DNA of 26,970 nt from positions 1 through 26,970 of the forward strand of contig JBDSRX010000041.1 in NCBI GenBank assembly GCA_039929105.1, written 5' to 3'. Below are positions 21,246-26,970 of the stretch, in pieces (position 1 is the stretch's first letter; every line of letters starts with the position of its first letter). The translations under genes were made by a program, and so were the position numbers. The notes under the pieces are model-generated. The model ran no database searches and was not told the DNA's origin. It worked only from the letters and a program-made list of their open reading frames with translations. The DNA comes from JBDSRX01 sp039929105 (GTDB taxonomy: Bacteria; Patescibacteriota; Dojkabacteria; J137).

Positions 21246-22699
21246 AGTCGGTCTTTTTAAAATACATTGGAAGCAAGATAGATAGGCTTAGACTATTTAA
21301 ATATAACTTCGAACGCATAAAACTCTTTCAGGTTAGTTTAGGATTAGTTCTTGGAATTCTCCTAAGTTCTTCAGGTAGTTTGATTGTATTGGTAATGATC
21401 TTAATTGTTGCTCTTCCACCTAAGAAGATGAAATTACTATTTTACTTCTCTTTGTTTTTAGGAGTTCTTTTCTTTTCGAGCTGGAATGCTCGAATAAATT
21501 CGGAGCAGCATAATGTCACACAAAGTTCTTTTGATTCTTTTGGGAGTGTTGTAGCTCTAAATAAAGGTGAAATAAATAAGACTTTAACTTTAAAAATTGA
21601 CGGCCTTGAAGGTAAGGCTCTTGCTGATGTAAATTTGTATAGCAAAATAGATGTTTATGACCGAGTTAATCTTGATGGACAGTTAAGCCCGCCTAAGAGC
21701 TTTGATGATTTCGACTACCCTGCATACTTAAAGAGTAACAAAATCTTATATGAATTTAAGGGCAATATTAGTTTAGAAACTAAAGAAAATAATGTTTTTA
21801 CGCCGCTAAGAGATTTAAAAGAAAGATTAGTTGCTCTTGCAAATATGAATATTTCAATTCCTTATTCATCTTTATTTAATGGAATTTTATTTGGAGATAC
21901 TTCACAGATACCTGATGATGTTAAAGAACAGTTTAGGTCTACTGGCACCTCTCATATTTTGAGCGTCTCAGGATTTAACTTTACTATCATTTTAGTTTTT
22001 CTTTTGACCTTAGCTCCTATTTTCGGAAGACGAAAACTACTTTATGCTTCTATACCTTCAATAGTTGGCTTTCTTTTATTAGTTGGGGTTAACAATGTTA
22101 CTGCTGTAAGAGCGACTATAATGTTACTTATATATATTTGGGCTAATTTAGTTGGCAGGAAAGTAAACTTCCTATACTTAGTCTCTATAACTTTAATGTT
22201 ATTTCTACTTGATTACCCACTAGCTTGGACTAATGTAAGCCTACAATTAAGCTTTGGAAGCTTGCTAGGATTGTTTTTCTTATCTGGAAGTTTTAGTAAG
22301 TTCTTTAAAAAGATTAAATTGCCCCAATCTATTAGCGAAGTTCTGAGTGCATCTATAGCAGCCATTGTGGGAACTCTACCCTTCACTTTGAATACTTTTG
22401 GAACATTATCTATAGTTGCTCCTTTAGTAAATATTTTGGTACTTCCGTTTGTTCCATTAATAATGTTGCTAGGATTTATAGCTGAAGCCTTTGGTCTGAT
22501 TAATATCGCTGAGATTAGTAAGGTCCTATTCAAAATCTCGGAGATCTTTCTTAATGTTATAACTGAGATTATTAAGTACTTTGCTTCGCTACCTTTTGCA
22601 AATACTTCCAACAATGCTGTAATCTTAGGAATGATTTTATTTTTTGTAAGTATATTTATTTATAGCGACTTTAAGACTTTTTATAAGAAATACTACTAA
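21242..22699 (+). CDS. comEC: ComEC channel part (DUF4131 + competence transmembrane domain)
   Basis: It forms the inner-membrane pore for single-stranded DNA. The N-terminal DUF4131 region spans about 30-190 (FDDFDYPAYL at 154-163). The ComEC/Rec2 core starts about 205, with FNGILFGDTSQIPDDV and SHILSVSGFNFTII (237-250), then multiple helices to the end. In full-length ComEC a beta-lactamase-like domain follows. Here it is encoded by the next gene, which begins at the last base of this stop codon (TAATG). Confidence 0.94.
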   Translation: MKSVFLKYIGSKIDRLRLFKYNFERIKLFQVSLGLVLGILLSSSGSLIVLVMILIVALPPKKMKLLFYFSLFLGVLFFSSWNARINSEQHNVTQSSFDSFGSVVALNKGEINKTLTLKIDGLEGKALADVNLYSKIDVYDRVNLDGQLSPPKSFDDFDYPAYLKSNKILYEFKGNISLETKENNVFTPLRDLKERLVALANMNISIPYSSLFNGILFGDTSQIPDDVKEQFRSTGTSHILSVSGFNFTIILVFLLTLAPIFGRRKLLYASIPSIVGFLLLVGVNNVTAVRATIMLLIYIWANLVGRKVNFLYLVSITLMLFLLDYPLAWTNVSLQLSFGSLLGLFFLSGSFSKFFKKIKLPQSISEVLSASIAAIVGTLPFTLNTFGTLSIVAPLVNILVLPFVPLIMLLGFIAEAFGLINIAEISKVLFKISEIFLNVITEIIKYFASLPFANTSNNAVILGMILFFVSIFIYSDFKTFYKKYY

Positions 22700-23583
22700 T
22701 GACTAAATATATCTTTATACCAATGATCTTAATTCTTTCTAATATTTTAGTTTGGACTAATGTCTTTAACTATGAGAATAGTAAGGGAAGTTTTGAAATG
22801 GATGTATTAAATATCGGGCAAGGTGACTCCATATTGATTAAAACTCCGAACAATCACTATGGTTTAATAGATACTGGAAGAGACATGAGAGTTTTGAGCG
22901 AATTATCTCAAGAGCTTCCTTTTGGAAGAACTTACTTAGATTTTGTGATCCTCACTCATCCAGATGCAGACCACATAGGAGGATTTGATGATATCTTAGA
23001 GACTTATAGGGTAAATGCTCTATTCTTCAATAAGAATATGAAGACTAATGATCTTATAGAAGATATTAAGACTAAAATACAAGAAACGAACACAAGGAAT
23101 TACTCAATTGATATGACAAATGACTTTACATTAGATGGCATTTCCTTTGATGTAATATGGCCACAAGACTATACTAAAACGTATTCTTTTGATAACTCTA
23201 ATGATATTTCTACGAGTTTGATGATTAGCTATAATGGTTATAAAATTCTTTCCTTAGGAGACCTACCTACTGAATATGAATCTGTAGCTTTAGCAGATCT
23301 TGCTAATACTGATGTAGACTTCTTAAAGGTAAGCCATCATGGAAGCAGATTCTCTTCTAACCTTGATTTCTTAGACAAAGTTAAGCCTGAATACTCTTTT
23401 ATTAGCGTTGGTGCTACTAATACTTATGGTCACCCTACCCAAGATGTATTAGATAATCTAGAAAAAGAGCATTCTAATACACTAAGGACAGATAAAGATG
23501 GTAGAATCTCTCTTGTTATTAAGGGGAACGTTGCAGATGTAACTACGGTTGATAGTAATAAGAAGATTGAGATTACGAAGTAA
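22699..23583 (+). CDS. ComEC C-terminal metallo-beta-lactamase-like domain as a separate protein
   Basis: A hydrophobic N-terminus (about 4-21) could be a signal or anchor. The MBL fold follows: DVLNIGQGDSILI (35-47), the metal motif LTHPDADHIGG (85-95; H87, D89, D91, H92), SLGDLP (185-190) and VSHHGS (211-216). This is the ComEC-type MBL (typical QGDSILI and THPDADH), thought to degrade the non-transported DNA strand. The start overlaps the comEC stop by one base, so the pair is probably translationally coupled and acts as one transporter. Confidence 0.92.
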   Translation: MTKYIFIPMILILSNILVWTNVFNYENSKGSFEMDVLNIGQGDSILIKTPNNHYGLIDTGRDMRVLSELSQELPFGRTYLDFVILTHPDADHIGGFDDILETYRVNALFFNKNMKTNDLIEDIKTKIQETNTRNYSIDMTNDFTLDGISFDVIWPQDYTKTYSFDNSNDISTSLMISYNGYKILSLGDLPTEYESVALADLANTDVDFLKVSHHGSRFSSNLDFLDKVKPEYSFISVGATNTYGHPTQDVLDNLEKEHSNTLRTDKDGRISLVIKGNVADVTTVDSNKKIEITK

Positions 23584-23592
23584 ATAGATTTC

Positions 23593-23744
23593 ATCTGAGC
23601 TAGATATGCAATATCTAAGCGAAGATTGAAAGATACTTATCCTGAGTGAAACGAAGGATCTCATTTAGGAAATGCTGAGAATCTGATTGTCCAAAGATAC
23701 ACGATGAGTTCAGAGAATCTGAACGAAGAGATGTAGATTTGGAC
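23593..23744 (+). repeat. Array of three GAG...CGA hairpins downstream of the ComEC MBL gene
   Basis: Three hairpins follow each other: ATCT-GAG ... CGA-AGAT (23593-23626, inner stem TAGATAT/ATATCTA), ATCCT-GAG-TGAAA-CGA-AGGAT (23639-23659), and the GTCCAAA/TTTGGAC-closed element (23689-23744) containing copy 2 of the CGATGAG element. In each, the GAG/CGA pair can form tandem G.A pairs between an outer and an inner stem. The 257-base gap to rpmG has no ORF. Confidence 0.55.
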
Positions 23745-23798
23745 ATAAAAGGTTTTAGCTACGAATCAAGCAGAATCTGATTGCAATTACACGTCCTA
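23696..23798 (+). ncRNA. Candidate structured RNA element, copy 2 (CGATGAG/CGAAGAG hairpin)
   Basis: CGATGAG (23702-23708) and CGAAGAG (23724-23730) are identical to copy 1. They flank a different 5-bp stem (TTCAG/CTGAA, loop AGAAT), which is compensatory change. The outer TACA (23698-23701) pairs fully with TGTA (23732-23735). An outer stem GTCCAAA/TTTGGAC (23689-23695, 23738-23744) closes it. ACGTCCTA (23791-23798) follows about 60 bases later, as in copy 1, and here lies inside the rpmG promoter spacer. Confidence 0.5.
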
Positions 23799-23809
23799 CA
23801 GTTTATAAT
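23781..23809 (+). promoter_or_regulatory. rpmG promoter
   Basis: TTGCAA (23781-23786) and a perfect TATAAT (23804-23809) are separated by 17 bases. Start of transcription near 23816 leaves about 25 leader bases with no Shine-Dalgarno. Confidence 0.65.
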
Positions 23810-23840
23810 TCTTAACACCAAATTTTAGGTTAAATATCTT

Positions 23841-24023
23841 ATGGCATCATCAAAAAAGAAAAAACAAGGAGTATTCAGATTTTATAATTCAGAAACTGGA
23901 GAACATTACACAATAAGGTTATCAAAACCTGCTGTAGAAAAGTTAACAGATACTAAAGTTATGAAGTACAGCAAGAAACTTAAAAAGCACGTTGAGTTCA
24001 AATTAACAAAGAAAGTGAAGTAA
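23841..24023 (+). CDS. rpmG: 50S ribosomal protein L33 (zinc-free type)
   Basis: A 60-residue basic protein: VFRFYNSETGEHYTIRLSK, then VMKYSKKLKKHVEFKLTK. It has the L33 pattern but no cysteine, so it is the zinc-free form like E. coli L33. Its place before tRNA-Trp, secE and nusG is a classic arrangement and supports the call. Confidence 0.92.
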   Translation: MASSKKKKQGVFRFYNSETGEHYTIRLSKPAVEKLTDTKVMKYSKKLKKHVEFKLTKKVK

Positions 24024-24065
24024 CTATAATTCTTAATGAGCCTTGGCGAATTTTAGAATTATGTT

Positions 24066-24092
24066 ATCCCGATGAGGTAACGATATCGGGAT
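24066..24092 (+). other. Hairpin downstream of rpmG with GAG...CGA core
   Basis: ATCCCGAT (24066-24073) pairs with ATCGGGAT (24085-24092). Inside is GAG-GTAA-CGA with one extra T, the same layout as the other GAG...CGA hairpins. There is no T-run, so it is a weak terminator candidate. Confidence 0.45.
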
Positions 24093-24138
24093 CTGATTAT
24101 TAAAAAGTAAATACGGACTCAGGAAATCAAAGACTGGA

Positions 24139-24167
24139 TTGAAACTAAGAGCTTTTTTTAGTAAAAT
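24139..24167 (+). promoter_or_regulatory. Promoter of tRNA-Trp and the secE-nusG-rplKA block
   Basis: TTGAAA (24139-24144) and TAAAAT (24162-24167) are 17 bases apart, each one mismatch from consensus. The tRNA begins 21 bases after the -10 box. Confidence 0.7.
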
Positions 24168-24188
24168 AAACCGATATTCAATTAATAT

Positions 24189-24260
24189 GCGAGTGTCGGT
24201 TAATTGGTAAACCACAGGTCTCCAAAACCTGAACTCTCAGTTCGAGCCTGAGCACTCGTG
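24189..24260 (+). tRNA. trnW: tRNA-Trp (anticodon CCA)
   Basis: Acceptor GCGAGTG/CACTCGT (G.T at position 1-72), D arm GGTT/AACC, anticodon stem CAGGT/ACCTG with loop CTCCAAA, T arm CTCAG-TTCGAGC-CTGAG, and discriminator G73, which is the bacterial tRNA-Trp identity base. CCA is not encoded. It reads UGG only, in keeping with UGA as stop. Confidence 0.96.
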
Positions 24261-24275
24261 TACTATAAAACAAAT

Positions 24276-24485
24276 ATGATAAAGAAAATATTAGGAATAC
24301 CAAAACAAATAAAAGACTTTTTTGTAGGAACCTACAGTGAGTTGAAAAAGACACAGTACTTATCTAAAAGAAAGACTTTGTCTTACACTTTATTAGTTTT
24401 AGGATTTCTAGTAATAGGAACATTATTTATCTTAGGAGTAGATACATTATTCTTAAGTGTTAGAAGTTTATTATTTTCGATTTAG
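24276..24485 (+). CDS. secE: Preprotein translocase subunit SecE
   Basis: An essential single-helix clamp of the SecYEG channel. The 69-residue form starting at the ATG at 24276 has the amphipathic segment FFVGTYSELKKTQYLSKRKT (about 15-34) and one helix (about 37-60). The upstream GTG at 24258 would overlap the tRNA and is rejected. The protein is diverged, but its size, layout and position before nusG make it secure. Confidence 0.92.
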   Translation: MIKKILGIPKQIKDFFVGTYSELKKTQYLSKRKTLSYTLLVLGFLVIGTLFILGVDTLFLSVRSLLFSI

Positions 24486-24509
24486 AATAAATAGTTTTTC
24501 GATATAAAA

Positions 24510-25103
24510 ATGGAAGAAACACAAACTGAGACAACAACAGAAGTAACAGAGACAGAAAAACCAAGTAAATTAAAATGGTTTATAGTTTCTGCTTCTTCAG
24601 GTAAAGAGAACTCTACTGCTAAACTAATTAAGCAAAGAGTAAAAGCAAATGGAATGGAAGAAGTTATTGGAGATGTAGTTGTTCCAATGCAAGAGAAGAT
24701 TATTATTCAAAGAGGAAAGAAAAAGACAATTCAAGATAGAATCTATCAAGGTTACATCTTTGTTAAGATGGAAGCTAATGAGGATACTATTCAATTAATC
24801 AGAAATACAGAAGGCGTAAAAGGATTCTTAGGCATGACTGCTAAATCAAAATACCCTACTCCATTAAACGAAAAAGACTTAAACTTCACACAAGTAAAAC
24901 CAGAACCTTCATACAAATCTAAATTTGATATTGGAAATGTTGTAAGAATAACAGATGGCCCATGGAAAGAGTTTGTAGGAACTGTTGTTGCAGTGAATGA
25001 AGTTAAAGGTCAATTAAAAGTTATGCTATCTTTATTCAATAGAGATACACCAGTAGATAATATAGATTTTTTGCAAGCTGAGAAGCTTTCTGAATCAAAT
25101 TAA
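24510..25103 (+). CDS. nusG: Transcription elongation/antitermination factor NusG
   Basis: NusG binds RNA polymerase and couples it to Rho or the ribosome. An acidic N-terminal extension of about 20 residues precedes the NGN domain (21-118, KWFIVSASSGKENSTAKLI and YQGYIFVKMEAN). The KOW domain follows (about 138-192, GNVVRITDGPWKEFVGTVV). Length 197 is normal. It lies between secE and rplK. Confidence 0.97.
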   Translation: MEETQTETTTEVTETEKPSKLKWFIVSASSGKENSTAKLIKQRVKANGMEEVIGDVVVPMQEKIIIQRGKKKTIQDRIYQGYIFVKMEANEDTIQLIRNTEGVKGFLGMTAKSKYPTPLNEKDLNFTQVKPEPSYKSKFDIGNVVRITDGPWKEFVGTVVAVNEVKGQLKVMLSLFNRDTPVDNIDFLQAEKLSESN

Positions 25104-25121
25104 TAATTTAAACTAACAAAT

Positions 25122-25547
25122 ATGGCAAAAGAAATAACAAACATCATTAAATTAGAAATTCAAGCTGGAAAAGCAAATCCCGCTCCACCAATCGGACCTA
25201 TTCTAGGTCAAGCTGGATTACCAATTCCTGTAGTTTGTAAAGAATTTAACGATAAAACATCTGGAATGGGAGAAGATAAGATCCCTGTAATCATTACTAT
25301 CTTTAAAGATAGAACATACAAAATGGTTCTAAAACAACCTACTGTAGCTGGAATGGTTATGAAGAAAATGAAAGTACAAAAAGGATCCGGAACACCTAAT
25401 AAAGATAAGATTGGAAAAGTTAAGAAAGCTGATTTAAAAGAAATTGCTGAAAAGAAAATGGTTGATTTTAATACTAAGAAATTAGCTTCTGCTATTAATA
25501 TAGTAGCTGGAGTCGCTAAGAGCTTAGGAGTTGAAGTTATAGATTAA
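25122..25547 (+). CDS. rplK: 50S ribosomal protein L11
   Basis: L11 forms the base of the L7/L12 stalk and the GTPase-associated centre. The 141-residue protein has the proline-rich motif PAPPIGPILGQAGLPI (20-35) and the C-terminal rRNA-binding domain (about 70-141) with KMKVQKGSGTPNKDKIGK. It is 18 bases after nusG with an A-rich leader and no Shine-Dalgarno. Confidence 0.98.
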   Translation: MAKEITNIIKLEIQAGKANPAPPIGPILGQAGLPIPVVCKEFNDKTSGMGEDKIPVIITIFKDRTYKMVLKQPTVAGMVMKKMKVQKGSGTPNKDKIGKVKKADLKEIAEKKMVDFNTKKLASAINIVAGVAKSLGVEVID

Positions 25548-25571
25548 TATAAATATTTAGTTCAAATAATC

Positions 25572-26246
25572 ATGAAGAAAGAAGTTAAAAAAATTACAGA
25601 AGTTAAGACATTAGAAGAAGCAATTAAACTACTTCCAGAAGTTTCTACTTCAAAATTTGTAGGTTCTGTAGATATAGATATTGTTCTAAATCTAAAAGAC
25701 AAACAAAAGAAAGAAACTATTAGAGGAAGCTTTAATTTACCTAATTCTTTAGGTGAAGATAAGAAAGTTATTGTTTTCTGTGAGGAAGGATACGTAAAAG
25801 ATGCATTAGCAGCGGGTGCTGTTGAAGCTGGATTAGACGAACTAGTAGAGAAAGTAATGAAAGGAACAGTTGATTTTGATATTGTAATCGCTACACCAAC
25901 ATCTATGGCAAAGATGGCAAGATTAGGAAAAGTATTAGGACCAAAAGGTTTAATGCCAAACCCTAAGAATGGAACAATTACTACAGATATTGCTAAGAGC
26001 GTAGAAAGTTTTAAAGCAGGAAGATTAAACTTTAAGTCTATTCCAGAACAAGGTTTAGTAAGAATGAAGGTAGCTAAAGTGAATATGGAAGCAGGAAAGA
26101 TTCAAGAGAATGTATTATCTTTACTAAAAGCAGTTCATTCAGAGACAAAAAGATTATCATCTACTCCATTTAAACAGGTAACAATAAAACCTACAATGGG
26201 ATCTAGCATAAAACTAGATGTTAGTGATATAATGAAACAAATGTAA
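25572..26246 (+). CDS. rplA: 50S ribosomal protein L1
   Basis: L1 forms the mobile L1 stalk at the E site and usually represses its own operon. The 224-residue protein carries MARLGKVLGPKGLMPNPKNG (116-135), the family signature, and SVDIDIVLNLKDKQKK near the start. Some Patescibacteria lack L1; it is complete here. The L10 leader follows 14 bases after the stop. Confidence 0.97.
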   Translation: MKKEVKKITEVKTLEEAIKLLPEVSTSKFVGSVDIDIVLNLKDKQKKETIRGSFNLPNSLGEDKKVIVFCEEGYVKDALAAGAVEAGLDELVEKVMKGTVDFDIVIATPTSMAKMARLGKVLGPKGLMPNPKNGTITTDIAKSVESFKAGRLNFKSIPEQGLVRMKVAKVNMEAGKIQENVLSLLKAVHSETKRLSSTPFKQVTIKPTMGSSIKLDVSDIMKQM

Positions 26247-26260
26247 GTTAAAATTTAATA

Positions 26261-26302
26261 GTCGGAGACAGCAGGTAGCGAAAGTATAAATCCAGCCGAG
26301 AC
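26261..26302 (+). promoter_or_regulatory. L10 leader (ribosomal protein L10 binding RNA)
   Basis: GGAGACAGCAGG (26264-26275) followed by TCCAGCCGAG (26291-26300) matches the conserved L10 leader. GTC-GG (26261-26265) pairs with CC and GAC (26296-26302), leaving an unpaired GA as in the kink-turn-like L10 site. Between rplA and rplJ it is expected to bind the L10-L12 complex and control rplJ-rplL expression through the terminator at 26385-26406. Confidence 0.8.
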
Positions 26303-26310
26303 GTCAGACA

Positions 26311-26379
26311 GTTTGTAGTTTTCAGTTTTTAGTTTTTAGGGAATATTCTTCTAAAAACTAGCAACTAAAAACTAAGAAC
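26311..26379 (+). repeat. Heptamer inverted repeat inside the L10 leader
   Basis: A 29-base left arm (26311-26339, AGTTTTT-type units) pairs with a 29-base right arm (26351-26379: CTAAAAA, CTAGCAA, CTAAAAA, CTAAGAA), with about 26 of 29 positions pairable and an 11-base loop. The units belong to the same CYARNAA family as in dnaX. The stem lies between the L10 site and the terminator, where it would bring the two closer in space. Confidence 0.75.
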
Positions 26380-26384
26380 TAGAA

Positions 26385-26406
26385 GGCACTCTCGAAGTGT
26401 CTTTTT
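26385..26406 (+). terminator. rplJ attenuator terminator
   Basis: GGCACT (26385-26390) and AGTGTC (26396-26401) form a 6-bp stem with loop CTCGA, followed by TTTTT. It lies 33 bases before rplJ and downstream of the L10 leader. Confidence 0.75.
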
Positions 26407-26438
26407 AATTGAAATTTCTAAATCTTAAATTATTTAAA

Positions 26439-26970
26439 ATGGCTAAATCAAAGAACGATAAAAAGAAGTTAGTCAAAGAATATGAGACTAAAATCAAAGA
26501 GGCTAAGGGTTTTATAGTTCTTAAACCAAACAAATTAACTCCTAACGAAGTTAACGAGTTTAGAAAAGAGATTTACGATCTTGGAGCAACATTCAATATT
26601 GTAAAGAACACTCTTTTCAAGATTGCATTAAAAGATGCAGGAATTGAAGGAATCGATGCAAACGATGGCGAATACTCTATTCTTTTCTTAGGAGAAGATT
26701 ATATAAACGCAGCTAAAAGCTTAAAAAAGTTTATTGAAACTGCTAAGACAAAAGAGAAAGAAAATAAGTTATCAATAGTTACTGGTTACTTAGAGAACGC
26801 AGTATTAACTCAAGCTCAAGTAGTTGATCTATCCGAAATGCCTGATACAAAGACTAGCGTTGCTATGATCTTAGGTATTCTTGATCAAGCTATGGGAGGA
26901 ACAGTTAATGTTCTTGAAGATGCACCAAGATCTATCGCAACTATCCTTGATTTAGCATTCAAGGACAAAC
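26439..26970 (+). CDS. rplJ: 50S ribosomal protein L10, 5' part (cut by the window edge)
   Basis: L10 anchors L7/L12 dimers on the ribosome. The frame opens with ATG at 26439 (MAKSKNDKKKLVKEYETKI), continues with AKGFIVLKPNKLTPNEVNEF, has the family VKNTLFKIAL (about 55-64), and stays open for 177 codons to the edge. The C-terminal helix that binds L7/L12 dimers lies near the cut, so the number of dimers cannot be judged. Confidence 0.95.
   Translation, partial: MAKSKNDKKKLVKEYETKIKEAKGFIVLKPNKLTPNEVNEFRKEIYDLGATFNIVKNTLFKIALKDAGIEGIDANDGEYSILFLGEDYINAAKSLKKFIETAKTKEKENKLSIVTGYLENAVLTQAQVVDLSEMPDTKTSVAMILGILDQAMGGTVNVLEDAPRSIATILDLAFKDK

Noticed and set aside
24258..24275. GTG start for secE
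   Set aside because: It overlaps the 3' end of tRNA-Trp; the ATG at 24276 gives a normal SecE.

Overview
The window is a compact, AT-rich bacterial chromosome segment made almost entirely of core genes: translation, transcription, cell shape, DNA repair and natural competence. Several traits point to a Patescibacteria (Candidate Phyla Radiation) genome. Genes are small and closely packed. The rpsF-ssb-rpsR operon has no rplI (L9) behind it, and pyrH is missing between tsf and frr. ComEC is split into two genes. Almost no start codon has a Shine-Dalgarno sequence, and imperfect repeats are scattered between and inside genes. TGA is used as a stop (prfA, comEA), so this is not a lineage that reads UGA as glycine. 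The phylum-level placement is inference; the exact lineage cannot be fixed from the sequence alone.

Layout. From 1 to 1.2 kb lies prfA (+). From 1.2 to 11.6 kb nearly everything is on the minus strand: a C-terminal processing protease, rpsR-ssb-rpsF, recR-ybaB-dnaX, rpsU, rseP, frr, a plus-strand DUF1232 gene, tsf-rpsB and a 60-residue membrane protein. From 11.9 to 18.2 kb (minus) lie topA, dprA, a class B penicillin-binding protein and mreB. A tRNA cluster (Thr-GGT, Tyr-GTA, Thr-TGT; minus) sits at 18.4-18.8 kb. From 18.8 kb to the end everything is on the plus strand: rpmB, rlmB-like, cyclophilin, comEA, comEC (channel), comEC (nuclease-like domain), rpmG, tRNA-Trp, secE, nusG, rplK, rplA and the start of rplJ behind an L10 leader.

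How the genes work together. The right end is the classic rpmG-trnW-secE-nusG-rplKAJ block, with an attenuator before rplJ. dnaX-ybaB-recR is the usual replication and repair trio. The comEA-comEC-MBL run plus dprA and ssb form most of a DNA-uptake and processing route. mreB and the PBP form an elongation module, but no mreC or mreD lies beside them.

The less ordinary content is in RNA and repeats. (1) Two copies of a structured element carry identical CGATGAG/CGAAGAG internal loops around hairpins that differ by compensatory changes; they belong to a wider set of GAG...CGA hairpins. (2) A tRNA-Tyr has archaeal-type features (C1-G72, short variable loop). (3) A promoter, hairpin and terminator precede rpsB and look like an S2 attenuator. 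(4) Heptamer repeats of the CYARNAA type form a long stem in the L10 leader and also encode part of the DnaX linker. (5) Three TCATTGCGA-type palindromes and five copies of a CTTTGGATTTCTTTATTCGA repeat are present.
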